Origin: Aurelia coerulea
Taxonomy: Eukaryota > Cnidaria > Scyphozoa > Semaeostomeae > Ulmaridae
DNA length: 64,000 bases
Direction of reading: 5' to 3'
Assembly (NCBI GenBank): GCA_039566865.1
Contig: CM076949.1
Location: 1,922,001 to 1,986,000, forward strand
Shown here: in pieces, positions 11,999 through 24,100 of the stretch
How the letters are laid out: each line of letters starts with the position of its first letter
Position numbering within the stretch: position 1 is the stretch's first letter
Translations under genes and position numbers: made by a program
Notes under the pieces: generated by a model
Databases searched by the model: none
Told to the model about the DNA's origin: nothing
The model's input: only the letters and a program-made list of their open reading frames with translations

Positions 11999-12438
11999 AG
12001 AAGATCTTAAAAAAAATTAAAATTGATTTAGTTACAATCAAAATCTCTAAAGTTTAAAAAATTGTCCTCTACCTTTACATGTTTTTCTTACGATGAAAAA
12101 TGTTCTCTCAGCTTGGATTTAAGGACTACAATTGATTCCAGGGAACGTATGTCTCTTGGGAGTTCATCAAAACAGTACGGTCCTTGAAAGTAAGGACTTA
12201 TTGATTGTAACTAACTCAATTTTAATTTCATGTTTTTTCTAAGATCTTTTATGTTTTTAACAGGGCCCTTATATCTTAAATTTGTCGCTCAGGATGGCCT
12301 AAAATTAGACGATGGTTGTCGAATTGTTCAACTCTTTTTGCGACATTATGAGCAATTCAGCTTTCAAAATTGTGGAAAACGTGGAGAATAAAGTCATATC
12401 TAGTGTGTGTGCAGCATTTAAGGATGAAACCAAATTAC

Positions 12439-12787
12439 ACGTATTTTTCTATAAGAAACTACCAATTTGGGCCCGCTGACATTTTCTTAAAGTTATCAGA
12501 CTGTGAGTACTCGGAGTTCCTTACGAGTTTCTTAGAGCTTCCATAACAATACTACCTGTACTCTCGTGAACATTAACGAAGTTTTATGAAGCCTTTCGAA
12601 GGATTAGACATTATTGAAGTACGTTCCGAGTAATATGATAAAGGAAACAAGTGAAAATAAAATAAAATTTTCTTTTACCAAAGTAAATAGTTTCTTCACT
12701 AATTCTTTCCCAGTACTGGAGCTTTCCTAAGTTTTTAGCGATCTAGAGTTGAGTTTCTTATAAGCCGTTTCTTATAAAACATACGTG
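12439..12787. mobile_element. MITE, TIR CACGTWTTTTTNTATAAGAAAC
   Basis: Left end CACGTATTTTTCTATAAGAA and right end, inverted, CACGTATGTTTTATAAGAAA. The interior is rich in AGTTTCTTA-like phrases. A second copy with clear TA flanks lies at 21476-21877, and a decayed relative may lie at 63580-63960. Confidence 0.65.
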
Positions 12788-13179
12788 CATACTTTGAAAA
12801 TTATATTAGAACCCAAGAGACAACAGACATCTAAACTAATCTTAAGCCATCATTTCACTTTAACTAAATTTCTATTTACAAAAAGAAATTCTTGGCTAGC
12901 TTGCCTCACATTAACTTGACATATTCCAGCTATTTTGCAGAAATTTGCAATAATTCTGTAGGCAATGTACGTTGATGCTTCATCACAATAACTGCAATTT
13001 TACATTCTTGTGCGATTCTTGCTTGTTGTCGAATTCTTTAAAATTTCTTCGGGCAATCAGAGACTTCGAGAGGAAGGCATCAACCGTGCTCTTCGTACAC
13101 AGAATTCTTCAAAAATCTGCCAATAAAGTGCGACCATATTTTGCGCACAGCTTTATCGACACCTTGCGCTTGTATCATG

Positions 13180-15120
13180 TTACGATAACTCGAAACCAGC
13201 ACCTGATGATATCGCATATCGCAATTTTTCGCGCAATGTTGCCTTTTTACGATAATTTGGAAGTTTAAGAAGATTAAAGCAAGTTGATGCTGTCGGTAAC
13301 CTCCCACCTGCATCATGGCCACGCCTTCTAATTCCAAGAAATCCACGAACAACACTTCCTAGAGTGTCCCCAGAATCCTTGAAAGGAAAGAAGTAATATT
13401 AGATTATGAAGCATATTGTGTTGTGGCACAGTGGTGTAATCCCCTGACTTTGCAGCCAGAATAGTCAGGCAGACAAGATTCGAGCCCCATTCCAACCCTA
13501 CCTCTTGAACGCCAAGGCAAGGAATCACGGACTCGATTAGGTTTTCTCTAGTTCTGCGATCCTAGCGCATAGCGCTAAAAATACAACTTCACCTCCACAA
13601 TCACCATCACATTCAACTTCGCCTCCATTTAGGTCTGGTTTAAGCTAGGCAGCTATCATTATTAACGGGTCTGCTTGGATAAATAAAAAGTCCTCGGAAA
13701 AATATTTGATATTGAGGTTATTTTGTGATGAATCTAATTAGGTCTACTGCACATAAATATTCAAAATCAATGTTTCATCTTTGAGATAAGTTTTTGTATT
13801 TCACTCTGATACCAATAAAAGCTCCATATTTTTTGGGAATGCTGAAATATAAAAAGAATTCAAACGAATACTTTAGCTTGATCTGTTACCCAAAGATCAG
13901 CCTGCATCTGGATAAAGATCATTCTGTTTGAATTAAATATAAAGTAACGATGAAACTCAAACTTACGTCATCATCTGAGCACTCGACATATCTGATCGAA
14001 AATGGTGGTTCTAGATGCTTGAATCCCAATAACGGTGGATTTGAACAGCTCGTCACGAACTAGAATAAATCAAATAAATGCTGGAGACGAATCACAAAGT
14101 ATTACAGTCCGTCTCAAATTAGATGTCACCTGAAATTTGCGATAACGCAAAAATCCTTTGCAAAACACTTCTATTGTTGTTATTCGCGTGCATCTCAAAT
14201 TAGATGTCAACTGAGATTTGCGATAACGCAAAAATCCTTTGGAAAACACTTCCATTGTTGTTATTCGCGTGCATTTGCAGGTGAGATCTTATTTGAGACA
14301 GACTATAGGCTGGACTGGGATTTGTACAAACTGTTTCAACAAACCTTCCAAAATCATCGAAACTTATAAGAGTACTCATATTTTGTGGCATGTTAAAGAG
14401 GCGAGATTTGAGCAAGACTAATCTTGTGCAAACAAGCGTTTGGGGGCAGCGTTTCAAGACAAAATTCTCCTGACTTGCCAAAGATTGGAGCAAATTCTTC
14501 AAGGAGCAAGATTTAACTAAAGGTTTCCAGAGTAATGTTTCAACGACAGAGAAATTCTGTGTTGTTTATGCAGGTATTAAAAACGCACAAAATTAAATTT
14601 GGCGTAAATTGTTTGCAAATAATTGAAATTTATCCTGATGTAATGCCAGAATTTCCTGCGAAGCAGTTTTGATAGAAAATAAAGTGCGGATAGCTGTGGT
14701 CCTGTGCGCCTGGAGATTTCTAGTACGGCACAGACTGATACATGTTCAAGGGTCCTAAGTCTTCAGCGTTTCAGTTTGAATCAGCGAGTTGAAATGTTAC
14801 CTTGAGAAATTGCTTCTTCTCAGTTTCACTGAAATCGTTTTGCAAAATATCCCAAAGCCAAATAATTACTGCGTGCCCATGATGATATCCACCATAATAT
14901 TGCACACATTCCCTGACAAGAAAATATGACGATAAGAAGGTAAATCAGTCAATCAATTAAAAAGTCAATCAATCAATCAATCAACCAATCAATCTATCAA
15001 TCATGTTTTCGGTCACTGACGTTGTGAGCCAATGCTTTGATGAGATCCCGTGTGTTATATGACAAATCAATCAATCATTTAATCATTCAATCAATCAATC
15101 ATTCAATCAATCATTCAATC

Positions 15121-15176
<56 letters not shown>

Positions 15177-18100
15177 TATTAATCAATAATCAGATGAAAA
15201 ATAAATTAGGAAGTCATGTATGCCTTGATCTTTCCCAAGGTAAGCATACGAGCAAGGGGGCTGGGGGAATGTTCGAAATATTTGGAAAATTCAGGCATGT
15301 TCGGGGCAAACAAGCTGCCTCATGTCAGGAAAAATTTTCGTAAACAATGGATTCTTTTCGAGAAGTCGTCTTCTTGGGATAAATTTACCGGGTGACCAAA
15401 AGCACCTTTACGAGCTAGATCATAACTAGTTCTCTGAAAGAGTTATTGACCAATGCTTTGTGTCGTCGTTTAGTTGAAAGGCTTGGCTCTCCTTTGAGAT
15501 GCTGCATGATCATTTTAAGCTATCATTACCATCCGAAAAACCAGATTCAAAGAACATGTTGAAACCTAAATTCCTCATTTGGAGTGAAATAATCGTCATT
15601 CTTTTCCAGTCAACATTTTGCAAAAACTTTACTTAGGGATCTGAAGTGGTCTAGGTAAAACTGTTGTTTGCAAAATGATTGACTTTCGTTCTTTGTTCAA
15701 ATTTCCTGATCCCGTGCAAATTTGAAATTTGGCTTTTTCACATCTGCCAAACACGGCCTCAAAAAAGCGGAGGGGGGGGGGGGTAAAAAATCTGCGAATC
15801 ACCATTTTTTAAACTGGTTTTTTGGAGGGTAATCATAACTTAAACTGACCAAGCAACATCTCAAAAGATAGCCAGGCCAGCCAGCTACACGAAGATACCT
15901 CGTTTGTGTCATAACATTTGCTTGCAGGAAGCTATGTGCGATCTGGCTCGTGAAGTTTATTTTTTATATATCACAAATAAAAACAACTAAATCCAACGAA
16001 ATATAAATATTCTGTGGCTGCCATAGCTGGATAGGACATTATGTCATCGAGTTCCAACTACGGCAGCCACTTACAACAATGGAAAAATATGCATCAAATT
16101 TAAGAAAAGAACAAGAACAACACCGGCGTCTCAGAAAGAAGAACTCCCTCCACTTTACAGCAGTTGCTTGACTCTCAAACAAGCACAGATAGATGAAACA
16201 CCTAAAGCTACCGCGAGGATTATGTATAACAACATATCTGCTATTCGTGATACAAATAGGAGTACTTCTTTGCAAGACACCCGCCACAAATACTACAAAT
16301 AAAATGAAAATGTTGCTGCTGTTTTATGCCTACATTTAATTTGAAAAACCTTTTCGTATTTTTGATAAAAGAAATTGTTGCTTCAAGGATTATTCGATTG
16401 ATAATGACATTATACTGCGAGTCCCCGAACAGAAGCAAATCACACAAAGGTTTAACATCTAGATTGACATTTAAACCAGGAACTTCGGAGAGCTGATCAA
16501 AGAGGTTCTGCCGCATCGAGTCAAACAGGGGGCAATGCAGGAGAAGTTTTGTGGGTCACCCCGTATTCTTCATTGAAACTTAAAACTCTCAACAAAGTAA
16601 AAGAATGGCCTTACTTCAAATCCATGAAGTCAATCTCTCCAGTATCCCCAGAAATGAGTCGTTGGAATTCAGGTGGTGAAAATATACTAAGCCATTCCAC
16701 ATTGATAACAGATCTGAAGCCTCGTAGGAATGCCGTTGTATATTCTTGGATGTGAGTGTACAGTCGGAATTTTGCCATTAAATGGATATAAGCAAGTCTG
16801 AAAGGAAAGGAGAGCAAAATTACGGCATGAAAAAATCGGAAAGATTCTTTGTTGTTCTAAGTTGCCCTGTTCCTCTACAAAATCTGATATTTTCTTTGCA
16901 TTTTGGAAAAAGTCAATCTTGAAAGGAAAGTGTTTGCCCATCAGTATTCTAACGGATGCACCAAAATAAACTATGCATGTTTAGCAGGCCACAGTAAATC
17001 GTACACTGGACCGATTTTGAAGATTTATGATTTCATCTTCAGCAGAAAGCCTGAATTAAATTCTGGGACTTTGTGCAAATTTTCCGTTTTCAATTTTTAG
17101 AGCTAGAAGCGAGTTTCTTAAAATCAAAAAACGTCGATCAAATTTTAAAAGACTCAAGATGAAGGAACAAAGAGAAAACGCCGCTTTCAGTGTTTTCGAA
17201 AACTAAAATTTTAAGAAACTCGCTTCTAGCTCTAAAAACTGAAAACGAAAAAATTTGCAAACAATACCAGTATCTAATTCAGGCTTTCTGCTAAAGATTA
17301 AGTCATAAATCTTCAAAATTGGTCCAGTGTACGATTTATCGTGGCCTGCCAAGAGTGCATAGTCTATTTTGGCGCACCCGGTATATATTCTATCGCTTCA
17401 TATTTTTCATAATTTGCCTTCACCCCCTACAACTCCAATGTGTGTTCACCTTAATCCCTTTAAACAGAATCAAACAATACTTGTGAAGGAGGCTACATGC
17501 TACATGTTCAATTCTAGCCTCACTCTATAAGGACCGTGTAGTTACGCCCATCTTATTGAGTTGAACGGTTGTTGTTGTTGCTCCACTGTTGACCGAACCG
17601 CCACCGACGATGGAGCAGGCGTCTTGTTCTTTTTTATAAAATTGTCAATAATATCACTCCTGACTATACAAGGATACCAATTCCACCACTCCGGCAGTCC
17701 TCGTATCCCCTGCGTCATCAAGCTACAATTGGCCAAATCAGTGCACGAACAGCATGTTTTAATGCAAGCTTTTACCCTAGTTGTTTGCTTGAATGGAATA
17801 AGCTTGACCACGAAGTAAGAGAATCACCTACAATCAGCATTTTCAAAAACAAGCTATTATCTCTTATACGTCCTCCTCCTAAGCCAGTCTACAGCATTCA
17901 CGACCCAAAAGGTCTTGCAATACTCACGCAGTTACGAGTTGGTCTCAGTAAGCTAAATCTGCACAAATTTAGACACAATTTTAGAGACACACTGAATCCA
18001 CTGTGCCCCACAAATGATGGTGTTGAGGACACGGAGCACTTTTTGCTGCACTGCCATGCTTACGATGCATACAGGAGAGATCTTCTCGATAGTGTAAACG

Positions 18101-21100
18101 CAACGTTGCAACCGTACGGTTTGTCAAATCATTCAAACGCGCTATTACTTGAAATGATGCTGTATGGTAATGAAAGGTTTTCTGTTGATTCTAATACAGA
18201 GATTCTTAAGGCAACTTTAAAATACATAAATGCAACACAACGCTTTGAATAAAATGATGCTACTAATGATTAGCTGCTGCTACCTGCAAGGGGGACGTAA
18301 TTTTAATTTCCTTGTCGTTAGTGTTTCTTTTCCTTGTAAATTCTGTTTCGCATCGGAAGTCGGGCATTTTGCTTGCCTTGGCCGGTGGCGGGTGGGTTGC
18401 GCACGTGGCATCAATAAATTCATCGCGGTTGCGATGGGTATGTTGGTGCTGCGGGCGCGGCTCGTTTGTTGTTGGTTGGGGTGGGTGGAGTGCCTGGCAT
18501 CTGGTGTGAAACAGAATATAGTATAGTATCTTTTAATTTATAAATGTTCGTGGTGTGACTGTATACAGTTTAATGTTTCGTGTTTTTAGATATTGGCCAT
18601 GGGGTAGTCATTGTCTTTCGCTCCCCATGGTATCGTTCCTGTAGTGTCGTATAGTAATTAGAATTAGGTATAGTAGAATGTAAAATATATTGTAAGATTT
18701 AATATTTGAATATAAAAAAAAAAAAAAAAAAAAAGCAAGACAACGGTATAATGAAGTTTCTTACTTGTTTGAGTTAGTGACCTTTATTGCAGTGCCACCT
18801 GGCTTCAAATTGTGGGTAACAACCTGCAAATGTTGGAAAAACATCAGCAAGATGGAAAATCAATCCGGTTGGGGCAAAAGGGGGAAGAAAGTCGAAGACA
18901 GGAGAAGGCAATAGAACGAGACAAATGAAATTTAAAGGTTTCTCAAAACTAACAGATATTGATTTCTGTAAGCTTCTTATTAGTTTCTAAGAACGCTCCT
19001 CCGATTCCCGTTGTGTCTTATCATTGGAGATCTCCAATACCTTCATGAACATTTCATAGCCAAGTTTATGAAAACATAGCCTTGCAAAAGTCCGATATCT
19101 CTTGAGGAGACCTCTATCTTTTCAGGTTACGGCTCCAGTAACTCATCATTGAAGTGAATAAAAAATGACCCATTTCGCAATGCCTCCAGTTATAACAATG
19201 AAATCAAAATCAAGAATAAATTAAATTTTGCTTGTTTTTCAGTTTGTAATTTGTTTTGTAAAATTTTATATTGAATATATATAAAAAAGATTGCTACCCT
19301 GACCACCTACCCTCGGGGGTCAACAAGAGTGTCTTGCACAAATGTCCGGGGGCCGGGCAAATTGTATGTGGCGAATGACCGGCGGGGCCGGGCACTGAGA
19401 AAACGCGATATTCCCAGTTACTGTATAAGCAAAAGCTCCTGTTCTTGTCAAATGCTACTCAAATGCCCGAGGGCGGGGAAAAATTAACGGTCAAATGCCC
19501 GGGGGCCGGGGATATGTTTTGAGCAAATGTCCGGGGTGTCCCGGGGGGTGGTCAGGGTAGGAATTGAACGAGACATTGCGCAACGCATTAACGCATTGAA
19601 TTACAGTAAATCCCCGCATATAAGAACCTACAAAAATAAGAACCTAGAGGCTGTTTTCCTCATTTATGCACCTTGTAATTAAGAACCTGTTTCAGTTTGA
19701 TGAAAAATATGTTCTTATAGCAGGGGTAGCAAAGTTGATTTTGGATTGTCATTATTAAGTTCATTATTGTCCCAGTGGGCTTCTAAAGTTTGAATCTCCT
19801 TCCCTGCAGTTTGAAAGCTTAGCATTGGTTATTAGGTGTATTATAACCCTGCCAAAACAAATAATAGGGCTGAAAATCGTTGGCAAATGTTCTAAAATGG
19901 CCTACGCAAGGCACTCTTCAAATAAGAACCGTTATACCTTGAAATTTGTCTTAGTACATTTGAAATAACCTATTTCAGCCTAGCTCTCAAAAAAGTAGGT
20001 TCTCATATGCGGGGATTTACTGTAACACAGCAGAACAGGGTAAACGCACAAACAATTTTAAATTACAACAAATTGTATAACGAAAACTTTATCGAATAAT
20101 CCTAAATTAAAAGAAATTCTCTTTCAAAAGACATACATTTTTCCAATTGCCTCTGATGTGATGTTGCGTCTAACACTCTTTCAGAAGTGCACAGGCTAAT
20201 GCATTTCCTCCATTTTGTTTTCATAATAAACTAAAAGCTCATGCGAAAAATAGAGAATCTTTCAGAGCAGAAATAGATTTATAACCAGTTTATTTTGGAA
20301 ACATTGCACAACTTTTATGGTCGGTCGCGAAAAATGAGAGAAACTAACACAAAGGAGAGCAAGATGGATCACGAGCTTCATACAAAATAAAATTCATGTG
20401 AATAAGATAGGTTGGATTTAAAAACAAAACAAACCTTTCCTAAAACATCTTCATCATAAGAGAAATTTAATTCAAGGTCAGAAATGTCACCGTCGTAATT
20501 CTGTTAAAAGAAATAAAATATTAAATTGACTACTGGATTTAATATGAAGCAGGTTGAAGTTGAGGTTAGATTTGAGGCTCGCGCTTTGTTGGGAACCTTA
20601 TGTGAACAGAATTGAGTCAAGATTTCAGTCCGCATTCCGCAAACGAGGACCTCAGATTCAATGCTCTTAGCGTCACAGATAGATTCAATTTTCATCACAT
20701 ATATCTTCAACATGCACCGAGAAAGATCTTAAAGAAAGGTCGTAAATCAGTTTTTCATTGGAAATAAACAGTTAAAGGGCTCCATCGCCAAACAGTAAAC
20801 AAATCTGATAACACCGCAAGTGGCCATTGTTCTCCATTGTTTTCTGCAGTTTGTTTGGTGGCTTCACCCAAGCCACCAAAAATACTCGTTAAAAATCCAC
20901 TTATATCCAAGCAATCGTAAGAGATATGAATGTCTGGATTTTTCCTCTGTGAAGTACAAAGATCTATCCTCAAAATGATGCTTTCATTTTCGAAAAAAAC
21001 GGGTAAACGTCTGCGTGATGTTGCCCATCAAAAAAGTTCAAAATCATCGTTTCGACCGAAATTTGGAGACGGAGCCCCTTTTAACATCCGTGTATAAAAA

Positions 21101-24100
21101 TCTAGCGGATTAACAACCTTTAGGCTGAAATGTCAAGTTAGATCCCCATCTTAAAAGAACCAATCAATTGTATTCATATTAAAAGAACAAAGGCTGACTT
21201 CCAAAATTGTACGTTTTTAAACATGGGTGTTTACTGTATAAGAAAATGACTTAAGCATGGGTGTGCCAAATGAGCTTCATATTTTTGTCAGCCATCTGCA
21301 AGGAAATTTTCGATTCTTGTTTGTTTCGAAAACTTTTAAAACAGCTAATAAAGATTAAAAACCTGGGGTGTTTATTGTACATCAACGTTTCGAAAAAAAA
21401 AATTTCAACGTTATTTGAGCTTTTTGGGGAAAGTTTTTGTTGCAGTTGAAAGATTTTGGTGCATCCATTACACTACACGTTTTTTTATAAGAAACTTAGA
21501 TCAGCACTTAGTACTAAAAGTTTCTTAATTTTGCATGAAAATTTCGGTGTTTTAGTAGTAAAAGTTTCTGAATTAGTTTCTTATTTTTTGGGCCTAAAAT
21601 TGTGGTATTGTTCGAAGTTGAGCCTTCTTATCGACAAAGGGCTTCCATTTTGCATTGACATTGTCACCACGAATAAGCCATGCACATTAAGGCAAAAATT
21701 TACTAGTTTTTGCAGTTAAAAGTTAAAAAAAGATGAATGTACCTTTGTTAGAGAGACATACAATAAGAAGAATTTTAGAGTTTCTTAACTGTTCCCTAGC
21801 GTAGTACAAGAGTTTCTTAAATTTTTGGTCATCGTAGTACTAGCTTCTTATAAACCAGTTTCTTATAAAAAAACGTGTATCCCGCATAACAATAATAATG
21901 ATAATACTACATTTATACAGGTCACCAGATTCAGCTAAAAAAGCTGCTATCAAGCTGTTATCACTGCTATCACTCTACTAACCTTGATGAAAATCAAGCT
22001 CTTGTACATTTCTTGATCAAGTGAAGGTAGCTCATCTATTGAGCTGTACAATGCTCCATGTTGACGACTCAGCAATTGGCTTAAGAAGAACGGTGCAAAT
22101 GGAACATCAACGAGAATACCCTAGAAGATAGGGAAGCAAGAATTTAGGGAAGCCAGAATTTAGAGAAATAATTAAAGCACAGTCATAAGTTAACTCGTCT
22201 ATTCAGCGGTATGATGCTCCATGTTAACGAATCAACAATTAGCTTAAGAAGAATGGTGCAAATGGAACATCAATGGGAATACCCTAGCAGATAGAGAAGC
22301 CAGAAGTTAGGGAAAAATTAAAGGAATCGAGTCAGCATAAGATGGCAAGGTATACCCTATCTGTCAGAATTTGCTGAATCGCGGTTCTGGATGGGGCATC
22401 TGATTGGCTAACGTTCATGTGAAATGAAACTGATCACAGGAAACGCATTGTGCACAATTGACCCTTTTAATTTGTTGGGAGTGATAAATAATATTTCTCC
22501 CATGGGTCACATGACACACGGCAAAGCAGATCAGTTTATCATGAATCAATGCCTTTACAGAACAGTCATAAGTTAACTCCTCTATTCAGCAGTATGATGA
22601 CGAATCAGCAATTGGCTTAATAAAAACAGCGGAAATGGAACATCGACCAACATGGACAAGAAAATAGACAAGCTAAATTTTGTTTAATGAATCACAGGCA
22701 ATTCATCTGTTACAAACTTGCATGCAAATCACCTTTGTTTTTGAAACGTGAATCAGGTACCAACATGGACAAGAAAATAGACAAGCTAAATTTTGTTTAA
22801 TGAATCACAGGCAATTCATCTGTTACAAACTTGCATGCTAATCACACTTGTTTTCGAAACGTGAGTCAGTTAATAATGTCTGATAATGCTTTGGATGGCA
22901 GAGAACTTTGGAATGCGAAACCTTAATAAACAACATTCAACCTTTTGTCATCTGTATTTGAAAACTGGATTCTTTTACTATGATTCAACGTCCCAGGATA
23001 ATTTTGTTCCTGGCAGGAGAATTTAAAATCGCTGTAGCTACACTATACTTGCATGAATGAATTCTGCTTACAAGGAAGAAGTATGCACAGAAAATAGTAA
23101 TTTCTTATCACCTCATAAACAGCCTTTCCAAGCATTTTTCCAATAAACTCAAACAAATGAAGATGATGTTCATGAATGAATGATGTCGGTGATGGATACA
23201 GTTTCTGTTCAGCGGTCATCTGAAATAGGAACAAATCACATTTACGTTTTAAACACAAGCTTTGCCTCAAGCTTTTCTAAAGATCATGGCCTATTGAAGA
23301 CATGTTTACTTGCTTTAGATCAATCAGTAAATTATAAAATCAATTCCAATTATTAAAAAAATGAAAAAATTGATGAATGAATCAAAAGGACAAATTATGA
23401 ATCGAAATTATCACTTGCTTTCGGGCCCACATGACCTTTCACTGAAGATATGTCTTAAGGTAGAATCAAAAGCAAAGTGAGCTCACTCATGGGATCAGAA
23501 AGAAATGAGTTAAAGCGGCTGTACAACCCGTCCTCTCTGCGTGGCTCTGCGTGGCTCTGCGTGTCAAATCATCGAATGTGTTTAGGCTCAACACAACATA
23601 GCTAATGGCGATTTTGCACAGAGAATAGTAATCCAAATTATCTGCGACAATCTTGGTGATCGTAGCTTTGGTGGAGGATTTGTTCTATTTTTCTAGCACC
23701 GAATATATGAAAGTTTTAATGGATATCAAAAGTTTCATCACATTTCGTAGACATAGACAAGAAAACACTGCAATGAAGCTTACGTAGAAACTGCGATGAT
23801 GCTGGCCGCCATGAAAAACCCAAGGCTGTAGTCACGTGCGCGGGTTGTCTCGTACTTTCGGATTGTTTACAAAAATCTTGTACAGCCCCGTGAAACTTGC
23901 AATCAAAAACTGACAAAAAGGATACAAAAAATAAGAGATGTAGATATAAAAAGCTTCGACGAGAAACTCGAAGTTACAGACCTTGAAAAGGTTTAATTGA
24001 GGGTCAAATGCCTTTGCAATTGTATCTTCGAGATATTCTTTGAAAACACCATCTTGATCAATACCAGCTTCATCTAGGCCCTAGAGGACGAAACAAAAAA

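Noticed and set aside
14944..15186. CRISPR-like array
   Set aside because: It is a simple tetranucleotide microsatellite without unique spacers, in a eukaryotic intron.
17561..17818. 85-codon plus-strand frame
   Set aside because: It is a shadow frame of the LINE reverse transcriptase, whose true frame reads [11 protein letters not shown] over the same bases.
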